Part shown: piece by piece, positions 46,578 to 58,640 of the stretch
Position numbering within the stretch: position 1 is the first letter of the stretch
Layout of the letters: every line of letters begins with the position of its first letter
NCBI GenBank assembly: GCA_029721515.1
Contig: CM056550.1
Coordinates: forward strand, 22,332,619 to 22,396,618
Length of the DNA: 64,000 bases
From: Synanceia verrucosa
Lineage: Eukaryota; Chordata; Actinopteri; Perciformes; Synanceiidae
Direction of reading: 5' to 3'
Translations under genes and position numbers: made by a program
Notes under the pieces: model-generated
What the model was told of the DNA's origin: nothing
Seen by the model: only the letters and a program-made list of their open reading frames with translations
Database searches by the model: none

Positions 46578-49500
46578 GTAAGCATCGTGCATTCAGAGCT
46601 GGAGACATTTCCCTCAGGGATAACAGAGCTAAGAGTGGACTTACATGAATGGGATGGGTAGAATTTAATGGCATAATACTGCTTTATGTCAGCTGGACAT
46701 GCACAACATGTAATAAGAAAATAATATGTCTGAAGAAGACAACAAATGAAAAATATCTTTCACTGTAGGAAACTTACCGGCATGAGAAAAGAAGATGTTT
46801 ACTGCAGTCTACGTGTCCCCGACCAGTGTCAGTCCACTAAAGATGACATCGACATTGTTATCCTCACAGGTTGGCATCTAGAATTAACTTTCATGACAAA
46901 TCTGCACATAAATCAAAATAACACCTCAGCTGAGTGACATTTGTCTGAATGGTGTTGTCACAGCAGGAAGAAAACAGGTGTTACTAATGATGTTAACAAT
47001 GACTCTGTTGCATTCAGGTGTCCCAGGAAACCTAATGTTCCTACTTTTTGTTAAATTCTTACTTTTTGTGTGAGTACAAATGAAACACTAAACAAATATT
47101 TTATTCATTTAGTTTGAAGGAAAGAATTATCTACAGTATCTGTGGTAACACTTCACTAATGTTTTCTTCTTTTCACTCCAAGGCCAGGGGATCTTCTGCA
47201 TAGATGTGAAACCCTGGAGAGGCACAGTGTCCGCTCACAACCAGAACTGGCATGTGCAAATGAAGAAAGAGGACCAAAACTATACCAATACCCACACTGA
47301 GCAGATTGAAGATCCCCTCAAAGCGATCATGGTAAAACAAAGACACATTTAGCTGAAATACTGAAAACACCATCATGAAAACCTAAATGTCAATTTGTCT
47401 GGTACACTTGTGTCCAAGGTCCAAACAGTTGTCCAGAACATTGTTTTCATCTGAACTCCAGCCGGGTTAAGAGAGTCTGAGTCACCATAACAATTTATAT
47501 GGAAATTTCAAACACTACAGCAAGGCTTCCTAAACTTCCCAAGTGGTTGCTCTTCATTTGAAAGGCCATAATTATGTTGGGGGGGGTGTGGGGGCTGAAA
47601 GCAGGCAGGTGCCTAAACACAGCTGTCATCTTATGTGCAGGGGTCTGTTTGGAGTCATTCATTTCCATCTCTATAGATACTCAATTTGGACGGGGAGCTT
47701 GACAGAGAGTCTGATGGCAAACACACATTGCATTATTTAAATAGTTCTGCCTGAATTGGATGTATTAACTTCATTAATCTACACAAAGCAAGTTCAGCTC
47801 CACCGTCTGTGCTAATTCAGTTGTTGCATAAGTTCTTAAAGTGGGTCCTTTTTAGAAATTGAAAAGTAGACATTTGCATTTGTCTGTCCTTCAGGTCATT
47901 ATATAACCATTTAATACCGAGGCATCCTGCGGGAATGTTAGCGCATGCTAACAAATTTCTCTTTTCAGCTGAATATTACTGAACAAAAATTCAAAACGAT
48001 TTGATTACTTCACCTTGAGCTTTAGATGCCAATACCAAAACACTACGTGTCTTCTTTGCTTCAGTGAAAAAATGAAATGTTTGGATTTTGCCTTAAATGC
48101 AGTCTGTTCATCCATTTTCTACCGCATAAAGGGGAGAATGCAAACTCCACACAGAAAGGCGCTGGACTGGGAATCAAACCCAGTACCTTCTTGTTGTGAG
48201 GCGACAGTGTTAACCACTGCACCACCACCGTGCTGCCCTAAACACAGTCTAAAATCTGTTAAATGTTGATATAAACTAGAGAAAAAGTTGTGACCAGACA
48301 TTCAGCGCTAATCAATTACTGCTACACCTTAATGCTGCAGACATTTTGATTGCTACTCTATTGGTGATCGTTACTTTTGCTGCTTATTGATATTTTATAG
48401 ATCAAGCGATTAGTCCAAGACTACTCATCCTCACTTGCATCCCTAAATTTTTCTCCTCTAGACCAAGACAGCAAACCTATGTGGCCATTTGAAGAGGAGC
48501 GGAGTGTCTGTGCGCCAAAGCCTCTTCTTCCCCAGGGTCATCTTCCTCTCTCCAGACTGCGAGTTGGACGAGGAGCTGAGGAAGAGGAGGGAGCTGGTCT
48601 CCCACGGCCAGATAGACGACTTCCTCAGATCTTTCAGGGAGAGCTACGTGGCCTGGATATCAGACGCACTGACTCCATCGTGGCTCTCTGGTGAGCGGCG
48701 TCTTAAAAAGATATACATAAATAATTTGTTTAATGCATGTTATAACACTGAATGAATCTGCTGGATCCCATTCCAAAACAGATTGTTTCAAGCATAGTAG
48801 GAAAAGGAGTATAAAGTGTAAAGAAATGTCACAATTCAGCATGTTTTCAATGATAGTCCACTTTTAAACAAGTGCTTTTATCAGTGTTAGTCCACATTTT
48901 AGAGAAAGCGGTCCACCTCTGACCATTATATTCATGTGACATTATTTTTACAGTGTGATGATTTCCACTCGAGAATTTGATTAAATGAAGCAAACTTCAA
49001 CTTCCTTTTTTTTATGTCTTTGTTCTGCAGGTCATCTGTCGTACGGCCAGATGGAGTCAGTGCGGGAGGTCCTGAGGAGGGTGGGCACGTGGGATCTGGT
49101 GCGTCTGCAGTGTGGCGAGCAGCTGAAAGGAGACTTCCAGGGTTGCCAGTACATCGCTCTCAACCGACAAGAGACGGACACACTTGAGTTTTCCAGAGTC
49201 AAGACCCTGTCGGCTGAGTCGCTGTGGGCCCTGCTGGGACACGCTCCTCAGGTCAGTCAGTCAGAGCTGCAGTCTAAATGAGAGTTGAGTGCTCTGTCAG
49301 CAGCGGCAAATAAAAAAATATAAAGCAAAAAGCCCAACATGAACCAGAAGCCCAGCAGGTGGCAGTGACACTTTATGACTGTATCACTCCTCTACTGCTC
49401 TGGCAATTTTACAGATAAACAATTTCAATTAAAAAAAAAAAAATCAAGATATTACCGTTGACATAGTCAATTAATTATCAAGCCAAATCCAACTAATTGC

Positions 49501-52500
49501 TTGTTTTATTTATTCAGAGGCGAAGCATTTAGACTTATTGTGGTCTTTAAAAAATCTTTTTTACAATCCAGAAAAATCTGAATGAGGTTTTTAAAAAGCA
49601 TCTGCGCTCGCTCGGATCATTTCCAGTTAACACTCCTGATGTTAACTAGTCTTCAGTGTTTTACTGAGGCATGTCGCTCGCTCTCTGCCTGCCTGTAAGG
49701 TGCTCGTTAGCTCACTTCATCCAGTCGAGGCAATTACAGACTCATTGAATGTGAATAAGCCTCATTTGAGCTTATTCACATTCTCACATCATTCTGGTTT
49801 ATGTTATGACAAATTAATGATTAGTCATCTTGGTTCATGGTTGAGTGATTATTATATTTACACCAGATGAAATTTGGTAACACTTTTCACCTGAAAACAC
49901 ACATTCTTTGTACTTGTTTGTTAGAGAAATGAAGTAATTGTTAGACAGACAAAGGTCAGAGCTCTTAAGGTCCAGTGGGTGTGACCTCTGGTCAGCATCC
50001 ATGACAGATTTCTCACCCCCCTCCTCAGCACCCAAACACTCAGGCTTTCCTTACAGACTCCCCCCCTCACCCCCTAAACATCCAGACTGTATGTACTCTC
50101 CCCACTCTCTCGCCTCCAGCTGCTGTGTATTTGATACATGACCCAACAATCATTAGACAGTCTCCAGCGAGCCCTTTTCTAGCCCAAGGGGACACACACG
50201 GTGACAACAAAATAAATTATTTTCAAAGAAATATTTGCAAATGGAAGCAGTGTGAGGCGAAGCCCCCTTCCCCATATTTCTCAAAGAAACATTTAATAAT
50301 TACAAAAGACAAGGTTATATACATTTGTTTCTCATGATCAGATTCCACACAAATTAGATTGAACTATAAACTTAAGTAATACATTTTGTCCCTTGGACTG
50401 TCATCCTCAAAAAAAAAAAAAAGGATCTTTGCTCGTGTGCAGCAGCTGCCAGGGGAAACTTGGGGGGTAGCGAAGAAACTTGATAGCTCCCTCAGGCGTA
50501 TTTTCAGAGCCCAGAAATAATGCATGCTTTTGATTTGTTACTTGTAAACACGCATAGGATAGAAGATCTGCGATATGACCCACAGTTTCACTCGGGCATC
50601 TGTTTGGTTGTAATGGTGGCTCCACATGCATCCGTAAAGCCACCGCGGAGATACTAGGTGTGTTTTCTGTGGGCTCAGTCAATTACTCTGTGGAGAATGG
50701 GATGTCTACATGTCCCCAAAGTAGAGAATGATTAAGTAGAGTGGCTGTAATTTATTAATTATGGTCTATATTCTTAGACCACAGTTCTGGCTTCATTCAA
50801 TTTGTATGGATTGAGGGGTAATTACGTTGGGTGCGTGCATGTGTGTGTTAGAGAGAGAGAGAGAAAAAGAGCTAAAGATCTATTCATGTCATAATTTAAA
50901 GTGCAGGTTGCTTTTGTCGTCCATCTTTATGTCATCTCCTATTCTGAGATTTGACTGTTTCACAAGGCCTTTGTGGCAGTTTATGTAATTCAGTTTATTC
51001 AGGAGGGGTAGAGATGTTTTTTAAAAAAAAAAGCTCTTTATTCACGGTCAGCATACGGTGTCGACTAATTACATAGCTGAGTTCCTTTGACTGTAACTTG
51101 ACTACTCCACCCTGTCAGCTGATTAATAGAAGAAAAGCCACCAGGCGAAAGGCTGCAGATTCGCCGCCAGCATCTCTGCTAACAAATAATCAGACCTCCG
51201 GTTACCGTAGATACATCTCGTCTTTCTGACTGGCTACAGATTCCACACAGCCTGTTAATTTAACTCCAAGCTGACATTCCTCTCTGTTTGGCCATCACCC
51301 AGATGCTGCACGCGTCAGAGGCCTGTAATGGACAGTCTGGTTGTTAGCTTGGAAAAGGCAGAGAGGGGAGACATCAACCGCTTTGTGGTGATAATGAATG
51401 GAGGCACACAAAAGGCCAGGAGCTGGCCATTTACAAAGCCTGCCCACTCTGCTGTCTAAATAGATAATATTGGCAGCCACACTGCAGCTTTTTGGTCTCT
51501 TTTTCTGTCAAGAGAAAAAAACCTATTTAGCAGTTAAAATAAAACATATGATAATACCCATTACTGTTGGTTATAAAACATTCATAATGATCAGTCACGT
51601 ATGTGGCAGGTACCCAAGTGAACTCTGAGGAAGGATGATTTCTGTACTAAAGAATTCAGAAGAAAGATCTCTTACTTGCATTTCTCAACAAAACTGAAAA
51701 TTATGGGGAAATTACCAGGATGTTCAGATTTCTGTAATTGCAGCGTCGCTCTCGAAAGAAAACTGGAAATTGGAAATAATTTGCAGCAGAGTGTGTGTAG
51801 GAAGCTACAGAGGAAAGCTAGCCGTGCAATTACACATGAGAAGGGTGCTGCAGAATCACGAGTGTCTGTGATGAACTAGCGAAGACACCAGCACTTACAC
51901 AGTGGAAGGCAATGATGAAAGCTGCCTTGTAATAGCGTGTGATTAAACCTGGTAAAAAAAATTTTTTTTTTTTTTTCACTCGAGCACTAAGCCTCTGTGA
52001 AGAGTCCCGTGGAGAGATTCTGCATCTGTCCATTTGAAGATGACTCAATGTGTTTCCTCCAAATTCATCACCAAGCGTGTAATACCAGTCATCTCTAAGG
52101 GCACTTCAGACACTCTTTTGTTAATTTAGTTAAACATCAAACGGGTGGGGTTCATGTTTTACACATTTTCAGTCAATTTGAATACATGTTTAAAATAAAG
52201 CTCCAAGCCATTAATATTCATGACAAAATAATTTCCCTGAATGTAGGATGTGCAAAACACAATGGTATCATAGTGTCACTTACTGTCTGTTTATTGTGAT
52301 ATTATGTATAATCATTATTGTTTTTGTCATGCATGGATTTCTGTCTTTGTCATATATTGTTGTAAATTATTTGTCAGATAAGAGAAATAATTAGGAAACT
52401 ATGATCTGCATTTTTCACTATTTTCAAGAAAATAATGTACAACCGGTCATGAAAATATCAATGTACCCATAATGATATGATCAAAGTACACTAATATTTA

Positions 52501-55500
52501 ATTATTGCCAGCCCTTTGCAGTGCTATATTTAATAAGCCCATAAAGAGAAGATTTTTTTCCTGTTGATAATTCTCTGACATCTTCCAATTTAGCATCAAA
52601 TGCTGGGTTTTGTATCTAACGAGCATGTGTCTTTGGTCACTGGACACAATGTTAATTTTAACTGGGGAAGCTCAGCTATTTGTTTTGGGGATTCAGGATA
52701 TTACAGTGATCCCTGCAGAATAGGTCGCAAGATACGATCAATAGGGATTCATGAATAATGAAGAGGCCGAGTGGAGCAGAGACACTTAATTACAGTTTCA
52801 AAAGCCATTCTCGTTAATTGAGGAGAATAAAGGTGGTGAAGTGGACTGAACGGCAACATTAGAATTTGTGACTTTCTTTTTCTGTTATTTAACATTATGC
52901 AGAAAGACCAGCTTAAAAACACAGCTGGCAGGTTTCTGTGGTTTTCTGTGTTTACACTGCTATGTGATTTCAGTGTTTGGCGCGTAAGATCACAGTACTG
53001 AGCTGAGTCCGTTTACTGCGAGCACCTGTGAGCAGACTATCGTTCTTTTAATGTGAAGCTGCATATCCAGACAGTGTGTGTCCGCTGCGTGTGCTGCAGA
53101 TACTGTATGTAATTGACAGCCCTGCCATCTGTTACAGTTATGTGAAATTATGGATAAACTAGTTAACAGACACTTTGGCCCATTGTCTGTTGTTTTGATA
53201 ATCACCCTTAATAACGGACGGCATCAATATGGTCTTTAAACCTGATTTGGGGGTTAATGGAGTCAGATGGGGGCAGTCAGTGTATGCTCTGGGGGTAATG
53301 CTGTTAGAGATGTTCGTAAAGGGCAAATTAAATCAGTCATAGATTGTGCCCTCTCAAGTCAGCCAGACAACCAGACCCTTTGAGGAGAAAAGGAGGGGGA
53401 TTCATATTTTAACCTCTCGCAGAAAATGCACTTATGTGGATGGAAATAAAGTCAGAGCCGGGTGAATGGATGTAAATGGTTATTGCCGAAAGTCTAATGG
53501 CTTCCTGTTAGCTGAGGCAGGTTGGTTGGAAGCAGGGACGTTGCTATTCAGAACTTAACCAGCCATGTTTTTTTGCTAATGTTGTTACTGATGTAGACGG
53601 TAAACCAAAGTTTAGGCATCTTAATGGATGGTCCACATGTGGAGTTCAGTTATGATGTTTGAGGATTGCATTACTGGAAGTATAGTGGTGATTCTTCAAA
53701 CAAGACGTCATCAGGCCGATGCTACTCTGAGGATAAATTTGCCCTCCTCTATTGCTGAAATACTCTGTCAATAAATAAATTAGCTGGTTAATAGAAAATA
53801 AATCATCAGTCTTTCACCAAGGATAAATATCTCCTGTTTCCAGATTCTCAATTTGAGGATTCCCTGCTATTCTGTGTTTTAGAGATTAATTCCCGCTGCT
53901 TTTGAACTCTCTCAACAAGCAATTTCAATAACTTACTTGAAAAAAAATACAGCCTGCCTGTTTCATCAGGTAGGTTTGCAAAGATGAGTTGTTTACATTG
54001 ATGCATCAGTTAGAAATCACAAATCAGTCATAAAAAAAATGAAGAATTCAACTCCATTGAATAGGTGCTAATCCAGTGATTCAGAGCAGGTTGTTAATGT
54101 ATTCCCCCAGCGAGCCAAACCACACAGTGTTTACCTAATTGCCTTGTTAAATCCAATCCGAAATGACAGCGAACCACTTTTGGTCCGATACCATCACATT
54201 TGGCGCGTCGACAAAGACGTTTGCCGCGCCGGAGGTGTGTTACCTCCCCATCTGTGTCTGGTGTGACACGACGTGGAACAAAGGGCCCGTCATCTGAAGC
54301 TGGTGTGGCGTTACGCTCACGCAGAGTTCACTTGAAACACTGCACCCATGGCTCCAGGTAACAGCCCCGCTGACTGATACCCTGCTGGGTTTCTTTGACT
54401 CTATCAGGAGGAGAATCTGAACTTTGTGAATGGCGATACACACAGGTGGTGACACGTCCCTACCTGATTATACTGTTCCTCGTATTATTCACACCTGTCA
54501 GACCTTTAATCACAAATAATCCGGTTTGTATTTTAACATGTAGATAAAGTGCAGTGTGCACTATAACGTGTTTTTGTGGTGTTTAGCATAGAATGTGTGC
54601 CATGAACTACAGGTAGGAGACGAGCAGCTATCAGCTGTTTGTGAGGAGACGTTCGAACAAACTGTTATCTTGAGTGTAAGAGGGTAAAAGGTGAACAGTG
54701 AACCAGAGGCAGGATTTATGACTATTAGCAGACGGTAAACAAGAAGACGAGAGTTTGTCTCGTTGAAATGTGAGGAGTGATGTCATTCACACCATTCCCC
54801 ACCGACACAGAAAGTGAGAGGCGGATCAGGGGTAGACACCGTTAGGTGAGCTCTTAGCCCTGTGTGTGACACCCAACCTTCGCCCCAAGGGTCTCGTCCT
54901 CACCATTTACACTCATTCAGGCCTGTCTGTGCTTGAGATAGTAGTGATTCTTCTACTCTTGTGGACATTTCAGTTACAAGTCAGACATTTTAGGATCTAT
55001 TTGCTGATCGAAGGTTGTGACATGCTACATTCAAGTGCATGAAGTTTGGAGTAACAATTTTTTTTTTTAGTATTTTCACATCAGTAGCTCCTGTACACTT
55101 TGCTCTCCTGCCGTTGTTTAGATACAGGATCGTCTTCACCCTCAGACACTTGCCTCAAGTGGCTGCGAGGGTAACATGCAGTGACAGTTCCTGAACCTGA
55201 CACTCCATCTCTGCTGTACAACACCTGGCAGGCAGGTAGTCTAGACCACACAGAGATCTCCTCTTTGAGTTTACGCCAAAGACAGATGCACACTTCCTCT
55301 GTCCATGTTGGCTTCAACGCAGCAGTTAATCAAAGCTGATCAGTCATACAGTAGCTATTTCTCTGTAGTTTTTCACCTTGTTAAATGTTTACTGTTTACA
55401 TTTGCATCAGAGTTGTGGTTTCAGCCCTGTTTGTCTGTAACTGTAACGCATAAACTAGATGCCATGTGCTCATATGACTTTAACATAATCCTGCATTCTA

Positions 55501-57721
55501 CATTTTAGATTATACCACAGAAAGGATACGTTTAAATTGCTATAAATGCACAATTATTCCTCTCACAAAATAAGATAACATAGCCTGCTATCAGCCAATC
55601 AGAATGACTGTTAATAAACATATTTCAATGCAGATCAGGATTGAAATTCACATTTTCTTGAAATAAAATAACATTTAGAGGTTTGTGCAGCCTTAATATG
55701 TTTATTTATGAGCCTCTAATGCTGCTTTTTACATGAGTGTTTGTCTAGTTTTGAACAGCAGTGCGCCACAAAGATGGAAGTACTTTAAATTAGTTAATTG
55801 CTGATTACCAGTTATTATGTTTGGCTATGATTTCTTACAGTAATTCCTCTCTCTTCCACCAGCTGTCATGAAGCAATTTTTTCATGCATCCTAAATTAAT
55901 AGACACTCGTTCTGAAGTGTCTGATGCTATTGTAATACAAGCCATGTGGCATTCGGCCAAGGCTGCACTATAAGACACAATTGTTGAGCTTTTTTCCCCT
56001 CACTTTCTCCCTGTTTTAATGCACAGTAATAAGTAAGTAAATGGTGGAAAGATGTGTGTCTGAAATCGCAGCGGCTTTTGTTGCAGATAATTAGGTTAGC
56101 GGCAAGAGCGTGCAGGTGTTGAGGGTGTGCTGTGTGCTCATGTTGTGTTATCGACTCGCTCATTCGTAGGCTGTCAGGGGTGTCGCACTTCCCATCAGCC
56201 CCAAAGCTCACCAACCTCTTCACTATTAAAATGATCACTTTCAATAGCAGACAAAGGAAAGAGGGAACATATCTAGTGCAGGGTATTCTCCCCACCTCTA
56301 ATGCTTATCTGCCTTTTGATGTCGGCGTAATAAAAGGCCTATTGGGCTTCCACAATGACCTGCAAAATGGACATGGGCCGATATACTGGGCTCTGACTGT
56401 CGCTACCATTAACTAAAAGGCCCAGACATTATGGAGAGCCGGGGATGAAAGAACACGGGAAAAAATAATAATTGAAAAATTGCCTAATGCTAAAGTGAAA
56501 GAAAATGGAACTGTGAAAAGGCACTGTAATATTCTGTTATCCCCTGTAAATGCAGCCAAACAAGAGATGCAGCGAGGCATTCTTTTTGAAATGGATGTGG
56601 TTCAATTACCTGCATGTCTAAATCTAGTTAAGGCCTCCATTGTCAGGCTCAAACATAACAGGCAGTTTTGATGTCATGTTAAAGCGTATTATGCCCTACA
56701 ACCTACATAAAATCAAGCTATGAGAGCTATGACTCCATTGAAGATGTGGAGGGGAATTAAAACCGCTCACAGCAAGAACAAGGTTAATTTAATATTTATT
56801 CTGTTTCAGACCGTCGTTTGGAGAGTTGTACAGTGTTTTAGTGGGGTTAGTGGGGAAAATATAGTTTGTATTTTTTTTTTTTTTAAATATATTGGATTTT
56901 CTTGTATTACTTTCTAATGAAGGGAGAATTGTCTTGTTTTACCATTTAATAATATATTTGGACAGAACTACATTCAAACTGGACCCCCAAATAAGTGATT
57001 TAATTTTCTATGGAAAATTAATCAGTAACCAGATAAATATCTTCAAGTTTTGGAAAGACAAGCAGTTTTGGACCCCTAGAAATTGTGATTTTTTTAAGCT
57101 GTTTTCAGCAGACTAAACAATTAATGCCTTAATTACAAAAATAATAACATGGAAATGGAAAATAATCGGCTGCTTAATCAAATGAAAATAATGGTTAGTT
57201 GCAGCCCTAAATCGGTTCAATACATTTTGAGAAAAATGTACCTCAAGTTTTCCAGATATTATTTTATCAATATTGAAACCCAGACACTCACCCAACCAGC
57301 CAGAATCAATACGTTTGAACTGGCTCTTTAATCCTGAAGCTCACAGACCGAGCAACAGCTTGACCATGAAGAGGTCAAATGTGAAAGTCATGAGCGTCTG
57401 CTCAGTCACAGGCAGAGGTCAGGAGGTTTTAGTCAGGGCCATGACCCCTTCAAAAGCTCTGAAATATCTAAGAACTGCACAGCTTCTTCTGTGAAAAACT
57501 TTGTAACCTTAATTATCTTTATTTCCTGTTTACTTCTCTGTCCCACTGTGCAGGTAACAGTCAAAATGTACAGACGTGGATCTCAGGGCTGGCTGGGTAA
57601 ATCCCTGAATGCCACCGCCACCATCCCCTCCAACACCTCTGTGATCTTCAGGATCAGTGGGGACGAAGCAGACACCAAAATCCCAGTGAACACCATTCAC
57701 AACATCATACTCAGCAACTGA
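46459..57721 (+). CDS. NERD-domain (nuclease-related) protein, 328 aa, six coding exons
   Basis: Exons joined: 46459-46577, 46769-46869, 47183-47331, 48462-48690, 49031-49251, 57554-57721, all GT-AG and phase-consistent, start ATG at 46459 and stop TGA at 57719. Residues about 40-155 match the NERD pattern: DDIDIVILTGQGIFCIDVK (65-83) carries Asp68 and Asp81-x-Lys83, a PD-(D/E)XK-type arrangement, and FFPRVIFLS (144-152) fits the later VVF strand. Residues 155-273 are charged and probably helical (ELDEELRKRRELV). Residues 274-328 are beta-rich with NATATIPSNTSVIFRIS. No signal peptide or membrane segment. NERD domains were first described in bacterial and plant proteins and are thought to process nucleic acid; activity here is not shown. 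I do not recognise a named human counterpart, so no symbol is given. Divergent from GPR26 at about 15 kb. Confidence 0.85.
46769..46869 (+). CDS. NERD gene coding exon 2: first half of nuclease motif
   Basis: Reads RKLTGMRKEDVYCSLRVPDQ then CQSTKDDIDIVILTG, with Asp68 in DDIDIV as the first acidic position. Acceptor cactgtag; donor gttggc is weak but the phase is exact. Confidence 0.82.
47183..47331 (+). CDS. NERD gene coding exon 3: DVK catalytic-like exon
   Basis: Reads QGIFCIDVKPWRGTVSAHNQ then NWHVQMKKEDQNYTNTH and IEDPLKAIM. DVK followed by WRG and a Trp/Gln strand (WHVQ) matches the NERD core, where E/D-V-K, then G, then Q are conserved. Donor gtaaaa. Confidence 0.85.
47332..48461 (+). 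other. NERD gene intron 3 with repeat fragment
   Basis: A 1.1-kb intron. It contains a G-run at 47580-47587 and a truncated copy of a common fish repeat at 48108-48240. Otherwise nothing recognised. Confidence 0.55.
48108..48240. repeat. Truncated fish interspersed repeat (copy A)
   Basis: Starts catccattttctaccg, then jumps to gggagaatgcaaactccaca, gggaatcaaacccagtacct and aaccactgcaccaccaccgt. The same phrases occur at 60378-60672, so the inner part has been deleted here. Confidence 0.65.
48462..48690 (+). CDS. NERD gene coding exon 4
   Basis: Encodes TKTANLCGHLKRSGVSVRQS, LFFPRVIFLSPDCELDEELR, KRRELVSHGQIDDFLRSFRE and SYVAWISDALTPSWLS. The first part completes the NERD domain and the rest is a charged helical-looking segment. 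Strong codon bias toward C/G in third position compared with the intron around it. Confidence 0.85.
49031..49251 (+). CDS. NERD gene coding exon 5
   Basis: Encodes GHLSYGQMESVREVLRRVGT, WDLVRLQCGEQLKGDFQGCQ, YIALNRQETDTLEFSRVKTL and SAESLWALLGHAPQ. Acceptor ttctgcag, donor gtcagt. Function of this segment is unknown to me. Confidence 0.83.
49747..49783. repeat. Perfect 14-bp inverted repeat with 9-base loop
   Basis: GAATGTGAATAAGC at 49747-49760, loop ctcatttga, then its exact complement at 49770-49783. Lies in the large NERD-gene intron. Confidence 0.85.
52680..53480. promoter_or_regulatory. Candidate conserved non-coding elements in large intron
   Basis: Dense, non-repetitive sequence with many ATTA/TAAT homeodomain-type cores (for example gattcatgaataatgaagag and ctcgttaattgaggag). 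No coding frame. Judged by look only; conservation was not measured. Confidence 0.25.
56200..56720. promoter_or_regulatory. Candidate conserved non-coding element in large intron
   Basis: Unique-looking block including gtaataaaaggcctattggg, gggctctgactgtcgctacc and gcctccattgtcaggctc, resembling vertebrate developmental enhancers in texture. No coding frame with domains. Judged by look only. Confidence 0.25.
57554..57721 (+). CDS. NERD gene last coding exon
   Basis: Encodes VTVKMYRRGSQGWLGKSLNA then TATIPSNTSVIFRISGDEAD and TKIPVNTIHNIILSN, stop TGA at 57719-57721. Acceptor cactgtgcag, phase 0 as required by exon 5. A compact beta-rich C-terminal domain. Confidence 0.82.
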   Translation, partial: VTVKMYRRGSQGWLGKSLNATATIPSNTSVIFRISGDEADTKIPVNTIHNIILSN

Positions 57722-57980
57722 TAGTGGAGGACAGCCATCGCAGTTATTCATTTTGCTCGAACCTAATCATGTTTTCACTAAGTGCCTTTTACTATGCAGT
57801 GTTTCTCTTTTTTGTTATATTGGACGGAAAGCTCGAGTTCTCAGTGTCTTTAAAGTCACACAGGTGTTTCAGTTGTTCGGGCTGATTTGACCTTCATCAG
57901 GTCACAACCTCTAATGCTTAGCTACCTTCAGCAACCAATGAGAAGGGTGCAGATGTAATTTGTCCCCTCCTAACAGGTGC

Positions 57981-57986
57981 AATAAA
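57981..57986 (+). terminator. Candidate poly(A) signal of NERD gene
   Basis: AATAAA about 260 bases after the stop. A second AATAAA at 59141-59146 is a possible distal site. Confidence 0.5.
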
Positions 57987-58319
57987 GCTAAGAGGAGAGT
58001 CAGGAACATGTCACTCAATTAGTTTGTTCACACACACACAGTCCTGAGCAGAGGTCTAATCAACCAGGTCAACTGAAAACACCTGTGAGGAAGCACAGAG
58101 GCTTTAATTAAAGCATGTACTGTAGAAAAAGAAAAGAAAATCCCTGTTTTTGTGATCCTCAGGGCAATATTATGTACATGAAGATGGCTTCAGAAAATTA
58201 GCTTGATTAACTTTCTCTTGTTTGGAATTTCTAGGGCTGGCCCACACTTTACGCTCACCATTAATTAATCATTATGTCAGCTCATTGTGTCACATCAGTT
58301 CAGGTTTGAAGGGTTTAAT

Positions 58320-58640
58320 GTGTTAATTGTGGCGGTTAAAAGCCGCGAGCACGTCGGTGCCTCTGGGTTTAACGTCGGGCAGTGATTTACGGTCTGTTTA
58401 GACGGTGTAACTGTAAGGTGCTTTATTAATATGCTCTACAGCACAAAGGAGATGATAACATATTCAAGAGGGGACGGGCGCAGCCACCCGCACTATTCAT
58501 AACTGTGTCCGAGTCACTTTCCATCAGTTACCGGGCTCACACAGCTGCGCTAACAGCTAGCAATTGTATTTACTGTGTCTGGCAGCGGCCAAAATGAAGT
58601 TATTTCCATCAAGATATCAGTGCCTTTAGCTAATGCAATA
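58320..58640. promoter_or_regulatory. GC-richer conserved-looking block downstream of NERD gene
   Basis: A stretch with several CpGs (ccgcgagcacgtcggtgcct, gggacgggcgcagccacccg) in an otherwise AT-rich flank. Could be a regulatory element or an unannotated promoter. No coding frame recognised. Confidence 0.25.

Larger units (their letters stand above)
49252..57553 (+). other. NERD gene large intron, 8.3 kb
   Basis: By far the largest intron of the three genes seen whole or nearly whole. It holds a perfect 14-bp-stem hairpin (49747-49783), an A run at 50410, an A/T run at 51955-51976 and several stretches (52680-52850, 53210-53480, 56200-56450, 56560-56720) that look like conserved non-coding DNA. 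No extra exon recognised. Confidence 0.6.
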
